Shown here: positions 8,950 through 16,636 of the stretch, in pieces
Layout: the number at the start of each line of letters is the position of its first letter
Position numbering within the stretch: position 1 is the first letter of the stretch
Assembly: GCA_937875295.1 (NCBI GenBank)
Contig: CALLXS010000079.1
Coordinates: 1-20,009, forward strand
Length of the DNA: 20,009 nt
Direction of reading: 5' to 3'
Source of the DNA: an uncultured bacterium
GTDB taxonomy: Bacteria; Bacteroidota; Ignavibacteria; Kapaibacteriales; UBA2268
The notes under the pieces: generated by a model
Databases searched by the model: none
What the model saw: only the letters and a program-made list of their open reading frames with translations
What the model was told of the DNA's origin: nothing
Translations under genes and position numbers: made by a program

Positions 8950-9567
8950 ATGCGTAGAGCAAATTTTTTATTAGTACTAATAATTACTGCAATTTTTGCC
9001 TTTACAGCTTCGGCTTTTGCTGATGTTGTTGTTTCTAGCCATGCTCATCATGAAAATAATATTCATTATTCAATGTATAATATTTTAGATGATAATGGTG
9101 TGAAAATGAGTGAAATGACTGTCTGGGTAGATCTTAAAGGGAATATTCACAAAGAAAATGGTTGGAAATTCCCCTATAACGAAAACAAGTCTATTTATAC
9201 TGATAAGGATATAATGAAAAAATTTGTCGAAGGGTTTGGTATCAAGCAAGACAATAATTCATATTCTCAAGATACTTATCAGGTATTTTTAAATTTAAAA
9301 AATAAGATTAAATTTAATATAAATAGTAAAGAAGACGGACTTTATGTAAGTGGCAACGGAATTGTCCAAATAAGTAACCTTACTACAGGAAAAGTAATTA
9401 TTAATAATGCTCAAATCAAAGGTAAAGAACAAAGAATTAATTTACCAAATGATTTAGAAAAGAATGTTCCTTATATGGCAACAATTCATGAAAATAATGG
9501 GGAAACTCATTCGATTAAATTTTTCTTAACTGAAAATAACATACAAGCAAAAGAAACAATTAAATAA
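8950..9567 (+). CDS. Exported protein of unknown function, possible C-terminal beta-sandwich
   Basis: I do not recognise this 205-aa protein as a known family. Residues 1-24 are a clear signal peptide: MRRAN, a long hydrophobic core, then a likely signal-peptidase site after ASAFA. The mature start is His-rich (SSHAHHENNIHY, 29-40). The body is hydrophilic with predicted beta structure. Residues about 136-195 have the alternating pattern of the type IX secretion sorting-domain fold: a VQISNLTTGKVI stretch, an INLPNDLEKN stretch and a final IKFFL. About 12 extra residues follow and the match is weak. The start is supported by AAAAGG about 10 bases upstream. The gene diverges from the M13 peptidase gene and stands alone. 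It has a downstream terminator at 9623-9662 and is bracketed by a 17-bp inverted repeat. Confidence 0.8.
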   Translation: MRRANFLLVLIITAIFAFTASAFADVVVSSHAHHENNIHYSMYNILDDNGVKMSEMTVWVDLKGNIHKENGWKFPYNENKSIYTDKDIMKKFVEGFGIKQDNNSYSQDTYQVFLNLKNKIKFNINSKEDGLYVSGNGIVQISNLTTGKVIINNAQIKGKEQRINLPNDLEKNVPYMATIHENNGETHSIKFFLTENNIQAKETIK

Positions 9568-9585
9568 ATTATTTAATTTATATAA

Positions 9586-9602
9586 AAAAAATAACAACCT
9601 CC
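9586..9602 (-). repeat. Right arm of the inverted repeat flanking the 8950-9567 gene
   Basis: Reverse complement of the left arm at 8902-8918, with one mismatch (A for G at the 11th position) and about 667 bases between the arms. It begins 18 bases after the stop codon. Immediately before it, 9558-9578 forms a 9-bp AT-only stem that overlaps the stop codon. No target-site duplication is evident outside the arms. Confidence 0.7.
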
Positions 9603-9622
9603 TATTTGAATTTTAGTGTTTT

Positions 9623-9662
9623 AAAAGCAATATTTCAATTTCAACTGATTTATTGCTTTTTT
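9623..9662 (+). terminator. Intrinsic terminator after the exported protein gene
   Basis: The arms AAAAGCAATA (9623-9632) and TATTGCTTTT (9651-9660) form a 10-bp stem with an 18-nt loop and end in six T (9657-9662). It closes the single-gene unit begun at 8950 and lies upstream of ileS. Confidence 0.65.
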
Positions 9663-9840
9663 CATTTGTCATCTATTTTATTTTCCTACATATTCGCCTA
9701 TCAAATTATCCATTGTATAATCACAATTAATCATTTTTTGCACAATATTTTATTATTTCTGAAAAAACTCTTATATTTACAGTCTTTTTTTAAATAAAAA
9801 AGATATAAATTCATAAATTGAATAAATTATTATATTAATT

Positions 9841-12800
9841 ATGTACACACCATTACCAGAAAAATTATCATTTCCAGAATTAGAGAATGAAATATTAAAA
9901 TTTTGGGAAGAAACAAAAATTTTCGATAAATCATTAGAATTGCGTAAAGACTCGCCATATTTTAGCTTTTTTGAAGGTCCTCCTACAGTAAATGGCAAGC
10001 CAGGTATTCACCACATGATGGCTCGCACTATCAAAGATACTATTTGTAGATACAAAACAATGCAAGGTTATTATGTAAGAAGACAAGCAGGATGGGATAC
10101 TCATGGGCTTCCAGTAGAAATTACTGTAGAAAAACAACTTGGATTAAAAGATAAAGCTGATGTAATTGAATATGGAGTAGACAAATTTAATAAAGAATGT
10201 AAAAAATTTGTATATGAAAATATCAATATGGCTCAAGGGTGGCAATATCTTACTAGCCGAATGGGTTATTGGGTTAATTTAAATGAAGCTTATATTACTT
10301 GCACAAATAATTATATTGAATCAGTATGGTGGGCTTTAAAAACATATTTTGACAAAGGATTAATTTATAAAGGATTTAAAGTAGTTCCTCAATCTCCTAC
10401 AATTGAAACTCCGCTTAGCTCTCATGAATTATCACTTGGTTATAGAGACGTTAAAGATCCTAATTGCTATTTGAAATTAAAAGTTACTAAGAGTAATATC
10501 TCTGAATTAGAAGATGTACAACTAATGGTTTGGACTACTACACCTTGGACATTATTTGCAAATGTGGCTCTAGCTTGTGGTGAAGATATTGATTATGTGC
10601 TTGTACTTAATAAAAGAAATACCAAAGAAGGATTACTTGAAGATAAATTAGTTTTAGCTAAATCGAGATTATCAGTTCTTGATGGAGAATATGAGATATT
10701 AAAGGAATTTAAAGGCAAGGAATTATTAGGAACTGAGTATGAACAAATTTTTGTACTCGATCCTATAAAAATAGACAAAGAAAAATATCCTGATGCACTT
10801 TCAGTTCTCTCAGGTGATTTCGTTTCTACAGAAGATGGTTCTGGTATTGTCCATTTAGCACCAGCTTTCGGTGAAGATGATTATGCAATGTCAAGAAAAT
10901 ATAAAATTCCTTTCTTGCAACCTGTTACTCCTAATGGTCATTTTGTAGAAAATATGGACAAATATTCTGGTAAAGCTATTAAGAACTTTACTTACCCTGA
11001 CCATAAAGAAGAAGGACAAGATAAATATATAATAATTGATTTGAAAATTGCAGATAAAATATATCGTTCTACTAATGATTATGTTCACTCTTATCCACAT
11101 TGCTGGAGAACTGATAATCCAATAATGTATTATGCAAGAGATTCATGGTTCATAAAATCTCCTGAATACAAAGACCTAATGATTGATTTGAACAATACTA
11201 TTTATTGGCAACCAGCAGAAATTGGAAGTGGTAGATTTGGAAATTGGCTTAAAGAAGTTAAAGAATGGTCATTATCTCGAGATAGATTCTGGGGAAGTCC
11301 TATTCCAATTTGGGTTAGCGAAGATGGTAAAGATATGTTTGCAATTGGTTCAATTGCAGAGCTTACGGAAGATGGAATTTTTATTGATGAAAAAGGGAAT
11401 GAGATCCCACTAAAAAATTCTAATATAGAAATTGATTTGCATAAACCATTTGTAGATAACGTAATTTTCAAAAGAAATGGAAAAATATTTAAACGCATAC
11501 CAGAAATTGTAGATGTTTGGTTCGATTCTGGTGCAATGCCATTTGCACAATTACATTATCCATTTGAGAATAAAGAATTATTTGATAAAACTTTCCCTGC
11601 TGATTTCATTGCAGAAGGTATTGACCAAACTCGTGGATGGTTCTATACATTACATAATATTGCTACAGCTTTATTTGGAAAGCCTGCTTTTAAGAATATT
11701 ATCGTTAATGAATTAATTCTCGATGATAAAGGTGTGAAAATGTCTAAATCTAAAGGGAATGTAATAGATCCATTTTATATTATGGATATTTATGGAGCAG
11801 ATGCAATTAGATGGTATTTATTTGTAAATAATCCACCTTGGAAAGCTACAATGTTTAGCGAGAAGGATTTAGCAAAAACAGTAATATCAGATTTCTTTAG
11901 ATCGATTACAAATACTTATGCATTTTTTGCTCTCTATGCTAATATTGATGGATTTACTGGTGAAGAAGAAAAAATTCCTTACGAAAATCGACCTGAAATT
12001 GATAGATGGATCTTATCTCTAACTAATTCATTATTAAATAATTATGTAGATTTGATTGAGAAATATGAAGTTACTAAGACATTTAGAGCTGTACAAGATT
12101 TTGTTATAAATGATCTGTCTAACTGGTATATAAGACGTAATCGAAGAAGATTTTGGAAAGGTGAGAAAGATGAAGATAAGATTTCAGCCTATCAGACATT
12201 GAAAGAAGTATTAATTAATGTACTATCTCTTATGGCACCTCTTGCACCATTTTTATCTGAATCAATTTATTTAAGGTTAAAGTCTTCGAATGATAAGGAA
12301 TCTATCCATTTAACAGATTTCCCAAAATCAAACGAATCATTAATTTCAAAAGATTTAGAAATTAAAATGGAATTAGCTCAAAAAGTTGTTAACCTAGCTC
12401 GTTCACTAAGAGAAAAATCTAAAATTAGAGTACGACAACCACTAAGCAAGATATTAATTCCTGTACTTTCTCCAAATGAAAGACGCAATATTCAATATTT
12501 TGAAAACATCATTTTAGAAGAATTAAATGTAAAAGGTGTAGAATATATCAGTGGTGATACAGAAATTTTAAAGAAGTCAGCTAAAGGAAATTTCAAAGTA
12601 ATAGGGAAGAAATACGGAAAAAATACTCAGGCAGTTGCTAATGCTATAAAAGAGCTATCAAATTCTCAAATTAGTGAATTAGAAAAAAATAAGAAATTAA
12701 ATATCAGTGCAAATAATATAGAAATATCTATTGATTTTGAGGATGTGGAAATTGTTAGCGAAGATATAGAAGGATGGTTAGTAGCTTCTGAAAATGGTAT

Positions 12801-13086
12801 CACTGTAGCTTTAGATACTCATATTGATGAAAAGCTTTACGCTGAAGGAATTGCAAGAGAATTAGTTAATAGAATACAGAATTTAAGAAAATCATCAAAT
12901 TTTGAAGTTACTGATAGAATTAAACTTAAAATTTATTCAACTGATAAAGTAAATAATATAATTACTGTTCAAAAAGACTATATAAGCAATGAAGTTCTTG
13001 CTGACTATATAGAGATCATTGACAATAATGGTGAAGAAGTTGATATAGATGAATTCAAAGTAAAAATTGAAATAAATAAAATTTAA
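9841..13086 (+). CDS. ileS: Isoleucyl-tRNA synthetase, type 2 (IleRS2), GIHH variant
   Basis: This 1081-aa class I aminoacyl-tRNA synthetase charges tRNA-Ile in the cytosol. The Rossmann catalytic core begins with EGPPTVNGKPGIHH, where residues 55-58 are GIHH instead of HxGH. GWDTHGLPVE follows, then the CP1 editing domain (VWTTTPWTLFANVAL from residue 230; GSGIVHLAPAFGEDDY nearer its end). RDRFWGSPIP and the KMSKS loop at 633-637 (VKMSKSKGNVID) come next. The anticodon-binding helical domain includes NDLSNWYIRRNRRRFW, and a C-terminal extension of about 180 aa replaces the zinc domain of type 1 enzymes. Length and C-terminus fit the eukaryote-like bacterial IleRS2 group. The ATG at 9841 begins the normal family N-terminus (MYTPLPEKLSFPELE). 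It is followed 85 bp later by the DksA/TraR-like gene. Confidence 0.97.
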   Translation: MYTPLPEKLSFPELENEILKFWEETKIFDKSLELRKDSPYFSFFEGPPTVNGKPGIHHMMARTIKDTICRYKTMQGYYVRRQAGWDTHGLPVEITVEKQLGLKDKADVIEYGVDKFNKECKKFVYENINMAQGWQYLTSRMGYWVNLNEAYITCTNNYIESVWWALKTYFDKGLIYKGFKVVPQSPTIETPLSSHELSLGYRDVKDPNCYLKLKVTKSNISELEDVQLMVWTTTPWTLFANVALACGEDIDYVLVLNKRNTKEGLLEDKLVLAKSRLSVLDGEYEILKEFKGKELLGTEYEQIFVLDPIKIDKEKYPDALSVLSGDFVSTEDGSGIVHLAPAFGEDDYAMSRKYKIPFLQPVTPNGHFVENMDKYSGKAIKNFTYPDHKEEGQDKYIIIDLKIADKIYRSTNDYVHSYPHCWRTDNPIMYYARDSWFIKSPEYKDLMIDLNNTIYWQPAEIGSGRFGNWLKEVKEWSLSRDRFWGSPIPIWVSEDGKDMFAIGSIAELTEDGIFIDEKGNEIPLKNSNIEIDLHKPFVDNVIFKRNGKIFKRIPEIVDVWFDSGAMPFAQLHYPFENKELFDKTFPADFIAEGIDQTRGWFYTLHNIATALFGKPAFKNIIVNELILDDKGVKMSKSKGNVIDPFYIMDIYGADAIRWYLFVNNPPWKATMFSEKDLAKTVISDFFRSITNTYAFFALYANIDGFTGEEEKIPYENRPEIDRWILSLTNSLLNNYVDLIEKYEVTKTFRAVQDFVINDLSNWYIRRNRRRFWKGEKDEDKISAYQTLKEVLINVLSLMAPLAPFLSESIYLRLKSSNDKESIHLTDFPKSNESLISKDLEIKMELAQKVVNLARSLREKSKIRVRQPLSKILIPVLSPNERRNIQYFENIILEELNVKGVEYISGDTEILKKSAKGNFKVIGKKYGKNTQAVANAIKELSNSQISELEKNKKLNISANNIEISIDFEDVEIVSEDIEGWLVASENGITVALDTHIDEKLYAEGIARELVNRIQNLRKSSNFEVTDRIKLKIYSTDKVNNIITVQKDYISNEVLADYIEIIDNNGEEVDIDEFKVKIEINKI

Positions 13087-13171
13087 TGTGAAATTTAAAA
13101 ATAAATTTATAATTAATTAGTTTACAAAAAGAATATATTAATCATTACACAATATTTTAAAAGGTCTCAAA

Positions 13172-14311
13172 ATGGCTGCAAAAATAAAAAAAGAAGAAAA
13201 AAATAAAGAAACAGAAAAAACTACTAAAACAAATGCTTCCAAAACTAAAGCTTCTTTATCTTCTAAAACAGAAAAAAAAGTTGATAAAAATGCAGCTAAA
13301 GACACTGCTACGAAAAAATCACCAGATAAGGTTAAAGCTGTTGAAAGCAAAAAGGCTCCAAAGATTACAAATGCTACAAGTGTAGAAAAAAAATCTGTTT
13401 CTAAAAGCAAAGAAAAAGCTGTAGAAAAACCTATTGCAACTAAACCAGCTACTAAGAAAACTAAAACTGACTTAGATAAGAAATCTGAACAAGTTTCTAA
13501 AGTAGCAAAAGAAACTAGTAAAACTGAAAAGGTTGTTAAAAAATCTGTTTCTAAAGAAAAAATATCAGATTCAAAAGAAGTTAAACCTACAAAATTAACC
13601 GAAGAATCAAAAGTTACTAAAACTAAAACTTCTGAAAGTAAAGTTAAAAAGCCGATTGTAGAGCAAGCACAACCAATAAAAAATGAAGTCGAAAAAAAGG
13701 CTCCGGCTAGAACTAAGAAAAAGAATAAACATCAAGAAGACAATATTCCAAGAATGGATATTTCAGCAAACAATATTGATGAGATCTTGAGTAATAGTGA
13801 GAAAAATGAAAAAGTAACTCAAAAAAATCAGGCTGAAAATGAAAAAATAGACTATATCAACAGCGAAAATTATGTTGGTCCGAGATATTCTGATGAAGAT
13901 TTGGAAATGTTTAAAGATTCTATAATTAAATCTAAAAACGAAGCTTCCGAAAATTTGAGAATGTATAAAGAAAGACTCGAAGAATACAACAATATTGATT
14001 TCGCTGAAGAAAGTATGATTTATTCAATGCACATGGCTGAACAAGGTCCTGAGGCTTTAGAACAAGAAAAGACATTCGCTCAAGTGCATCGTTTAAGTGA
14101 ATATATTAAAAAATTAGATGATGCTCTTTTGAGAATAAAAGATAAAACTTATGGTATTTGTAGAAAATGTAAATGTTTAATTGCAAGAGAAAGATTGCTT
14201 GCTGTACCTGTAACAACTTTATCTGCTTCATATAAAATTCATCAAAAATGTCCACCAGATGGAATTGATAGAATTGAACCAATTATTTATAAAAATCAAA
14301 ATAAGATATAA
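13172..14311 (+). CDS. TraR/DksA-like protein with long Lys-rich N-terminal tail
   Basis: This 379-aa protein has two unlike halves. Residues 1 to about 190 are low-complexity Lys/Ala/Ser/Thr/Glu sequence resembling histone H1 tails, with repeated KKSVSK blocks and no predicted fold. Residues about 225-379 resemble DksA/TraR regulators, which bind the RNA polymerase secondary channel. A helical hairpin (about 235-325) is followed by CRKC (330-333), the conserved ARERLLAVPVTTL (338-350) and a short tail. The second zinc-ligand pair, expected 18 residues after C333, is S351 and Y354 instead of two cysteines. H357 and C360 might substitute. E. coli DksA has about 150 residues, so the extra length is nearly all tail. 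It follows ileS by 85 bp, a neighbourhood I recall from related bacteria, and precedes the TrkA-like gene by 28 bp. DNA binding by the tail is inference. Confidence 0.85.
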   Translation: MAAKIKKEEKNKETEKTTKTNASKTKASLSSKTEKKVDKNAAKDTATKKSPDKVKAVESKKAPKITNATSVEKKSVSKSKEKAVEKPIATKPATKKTKTDLDKKSEQVSKVAKETSKTEKVVKKSVSKEKISDSKEVKPTKLTEESKVTKTKTSESKVKKPIVEQAQPIKNEVEKKAPARTKKKNKHQEDNIPRMDISANNIDEILSNSEKNEKVTQKNQAENEKIDYINSENYVGPRYSDEDLEMFKDSIIKSKNEASENLRMYKERLEEYNNIDFAEESMIYSMHMAEQGPEALEQEKTFAQVHRLSEYIKKLDDALLRIKDKTYGICRKCKCLIARERLLAVPVTTLSASYKIHQKCPPDGIDRIEPIIYKNQNKI

Positions 14312-14339
14312 TTATTAATATTTTTGAAGCAAAATAATA

Positions 14340-15038
14340 ATGCGTGTACAGAAAAAGTTCTGCATAATAGGTTTGGGATATTTTGGGATGAATTTGGCTA
14401 CTATACTAAACAAAGATGGAGCTGACATCTTAGCTATTGATAATAATCCCGAAAGAATAGACATGATTAGTGAAATAGTTACTCACGCTGTATGCTTAGA
14501 TTCTACAGACGAAAGAGCTATTAAAAGTATGGGACTTATTGAAATGGATGCTGTAATTGTTGCAATTGGCGATAATTTTGAAAGTTCCATTACCACTACT
14601 GCTATTTTGCAGGAAATTGGCGTTAAGAAAATTTATAGTAGAATAATATCTCCTGTACACGAAAGATTATTAAGATTAATGGGAATTGCTGAAATGCTTA
14701 TGCCTGAAGCTGAAGCTGCAGGACATTTAGCATCTCGTTTGCTTTTAGAAGGTATAACAGGAGCATTTGAATTAGGAAAATCTTATGGAATTTTCGAAAT
14801 TCCTTTACCTAAAATATTCATAAACAAAACTATAATTGATACAAACATACGCGAAAATTTCAACCTAAATATCGTTACTATTAAAAAAAGCAATAAAGCT
14901 GGTTTTAATAATATGATTCATAATGATAATGTAAATGTCGTAGGGGTTCCTTCACCTCATACTACTTTAGTAGATGGTGATGTTTTAGTTGTATTTGGTA
15001 AAGAAAAAGATGTTAAGCATTTGCTTGAATTAAAGTGA
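14340..15038 (+). CDS. TrkA/KtrA-like K+ transport regulatory subunit (RCK_N + RCK_C)
   Basis: This 232-aa cytosolic RCK protein would gate a Trk/Ktr-type K+ channel in response to nucleotides. The N-terminal Rossmann domain shows IIGLGYFGMNLA (9-20, GxGxxG), the acidic residue D34 at the end of the second strand (AIDNNPERI), and CLDSTDERAIKSMGL followed by DAVIVAIGDNFESS. The C-terminal TrkA_C domain covers about 138-232 and ends with the DGDVLVVFG pattern. Length fits the short KtrA form rather than the doubled TrkA of E. coli. No TrkH/KtrB pore gene is present nearby, so its partner must be elsewhere. It starts 28 bp after the DksA-like gene, and its stop overlaps the GTG start of the next gene, so the three are probably one transcript. 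Confidence 0.9.
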   Translation: MRVQKKFCIIGLGYFGMNLATILNKDGADILAIDNNPERIDMISEIVTHAVCLDSTDERAIKSMGLIEMDAVIVAIGDNFESSITTTAILQEIGVKKIYSRIISPVHERLLRLMGIAEMLMPEAEAAGHLASRLLLEGITGAFELGKSYGIFEIPLPKIFINKTIIDTNIRENFNLNIVTIKKSNKAGFNNMIHNDNVNVVGVPSPHTTLVDGDVLVVFGKEKDVKHLLELK

Positions 15039-16537
15039 AATTAAAATATTATATCTTTTTAATTATATTAGTAATATTTTTTTCAGTCAATGAAAATGTT
15101 GCTAATTTGACTTTTTCAAATATCCGAAATATTGAAATATTAAATACTTCAGAAGATGATTTTGGTCCTTATTTTTATAAAAAATCATCAATATTATTTT
15201 ATAATTCTTCAATTTCTGGAAAAAGCCAATTTTATATTTCATATCTTCAAAATGGTTTTACATCTCCTAAACTATCTCCTGACGAGATCAATAACTACAA
15301 AGAAAATCAAGCTTATATTACATTTTTAAATGATAATGAAGCTATTTTTTCCAAATTTCAACAATTTTCTAATCGCTCTAATGTAAATTTATTTAAAATT
15401 AATTACAAAAATGGTAAATTTCAGACTCCAGAGATTATTTCAAATTTGACGAAAAATAATTATTTTTCACAAGCGACTTCTACTTTTGACTCAAAATATA
15501 TTTATTATATTTCAGATGAAAATACAAATAATCTTTCAACTGATATTTATTGCACTTTGAAATCTGAGTTTTTCAACAATTGTACTAATTTAAATAATAT
15601 TTCATCACCTAAATCTGAAATCACTCCCTTTTTAAAGTCTGATGATTCATTATTTTTCTCATCGAATGGATTTGGAGGAAAAGGTGGTTATGATATTTTC
15701 TTAAGTGTGAAAGAAAATGGAATTTGGCAACGTCCTGTTCCTTTAGATGAGCTAAATACTGAATATAATGAATCAGATTTTATTATTATTAATGATACAC
15801 TTGCTATCTTTTCTTCGGATAGAACTGGTGGAAAAGGTAAAATGGATCTGTATTCCTCATCTATTTTAAAGCCATCTAATAAAATAAAGACACAATTACT
15901 TACCGATTCTAATTTTGTCTTAAATATCAGTGCTACAAGCGACAATATTATAATAAATAAAACGATTGAAAAATATTTTGTGATAAAAAATAATAATATT
16001 GAAGTATCAACTAAGGTAGATTATGGAATTGAACCTAAATATTTAGTCTATAATTTAGATAAGTCTGACAATGTAGAAATTAAAAATATTAATTTTTATT
16101 TAGATGATGCTAAGGTCGATTCTCCATATTTATTTGGAAAGCATAATGAGTTAATTTTCAATTTAGAGACAATTATTGAAAAATTAATTGATTCCCCTAA
16201 TGAAGTTGATATTAGATTGGATATTTTTTATAATGATCAAAGGAAATCATTCATAAGCAAAAAAAATATAATTGAAAACGAATCTATTTATAATAGAATT
16301 AGTACTTTTAGAAATCAAGATTTTTTTGCAATTGAATTATCACAACTAACTACTAATATTACTAATAAAATAGTGGATTTCCTTAATGAAAACAAATATT
16401 ATCCATACGCGCTTTTAATTAACAATAATTTAGGACAAAAAGCAAATTTACTTAAAACTAAATTAATTGGAATTAATAAAAATTTAATTATTGAAACTTC
16501 ATCAAGTTCTTCAATATTGTATTTTCGTAATAAATAA
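15035..16537 (+). CDS. Exported PD40 (WD40-like) beta-propeller repeat protein
   Basis: This 500-aa exported protein starts at GTG 15035, overlapping the previous stop codon (GTGA). That start is favoured because it gives a textbook signal peptide (MKLKYYIFLIILVIFFSVNE). Residues about 30-280 have the pattern of PD40/TolB-like propeller blades. Two blades are obvious: FSSNGFGGKGGYDIF (from 208) and FSSDRTGGKGKMDLY (from about 259). In Bacteroidota relatives such blades occur in periplasmic proteins linked to OmpA-type envelope anchoring. Residues about 290-420 look beta-rich. The C-terminal 80 residues sit where an OmpA-like domain often lies, but I do not see its key motifs, so they remain unassigned. 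The function is unknown; an envelope location is inferred. Confidence 0.75.
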   Translation: MKLKYYIFLIILVIFFSVNENVANLTFSNIRNIEILNTSEDDFGPYFYKKSSILFYNSSISGKSQFYISYLQNGFTSPKLSPDEINNYKENQAYITFLNDNEAIFSKFQQFSNRSNVNLFKINYKNGKFQTPEIISNLTKNNYFSQATSTFDSKYIYYISDENTNNLSTDIYCTLKSEFFNNCTNLNNISSPKSEITPFLKSDDSLFFSSNGFGGKGGYDIFLSVKENGIWQRPVPLDELNTEYNESDFIIINDTLAIFSSDRTGGKGKMDLYSSSILKPSNKIKTQLLTDSNFVLNISATSDNIIINKTIEKYFVIKNNNIEVSTKVDYGIEPKYLVYNLDKSDNVEIKNINFYLDDAKVDSPYLFGKHNELIFNLETIIEKLIDSPNEVDIRLDIFYNDQRKSFISKKNIIENESIYNRISTFRNQDFFAIELSQLTTNITNKIVDFLNENKYYPYALLINNNLGQKANLLKTKLIGINKNLIIETSSSSSILYFRNK

Positions 16538-16587
16538 TTTTTTTTGTAAAATATTATACTTTACATAATATTTAGTTTAAAAATTAG

Positions 16588-16595
16588 TATTTTTG
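16588..16595 (+). promoter_or_regulatory. Possible -7 box (TAnnTTTG) for the transketolase genes
   Basis: TATTTTTG matches the Bacteroidota -7 consensus TAnnTTTG and would place transcription start about 30-35 bases before the ATG at 16637. No convincing TTTG lies at the -33 position. Just upstream, 16549-16557 and 16565-16573 form a 9-bp AT-only inverted repeat without a T tract, so I do not call it a terminator. Confidence 0.35.
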
Positions 16596-16636
16596 CGAAC
16601 ATATTCATTTCTTTTGTTATACTTAATAAATAATTT

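Noticed and set aside
9558..9578. AT-only hairpin overlapping the stop codon of the exported protein gene
   Set aside because: Nine A-T pairs with no T tract on the plus strand are too weak for a terminator; the better candidate is at 9623-9662.
9606..9797. Small hydrophobic reading frame of 63 codons between the exported protein gene and ileS
   Set aside because: It overlaps the terminator at 9623-9662, has no ribosome binding site, and its composition is what AT-rich DNA gives by chance.
13138..13410. Hydrophobic minus-strand reading frame opposite the Lys-rich tail of the DksA-like gene
   Set aside because: It is the antisense reading of Lys/Ser-rich codons, which yields Phe/Leu/Val-rich text automatically.
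13172..13740. Repetitive AAA-rich DNA that could suggest a CRISPR array or satellite
   Set aside because: The repeats are irregular, in phase with an open reading frame, and have no spacer-repeat alternation.
15035..16537. OmpA-like C-terminal domain in the PD40 protein
   Set aside because: The position fits, but I do not find the peptidoglycan-binding Asp/Arg pattern of OmpA-like domains.
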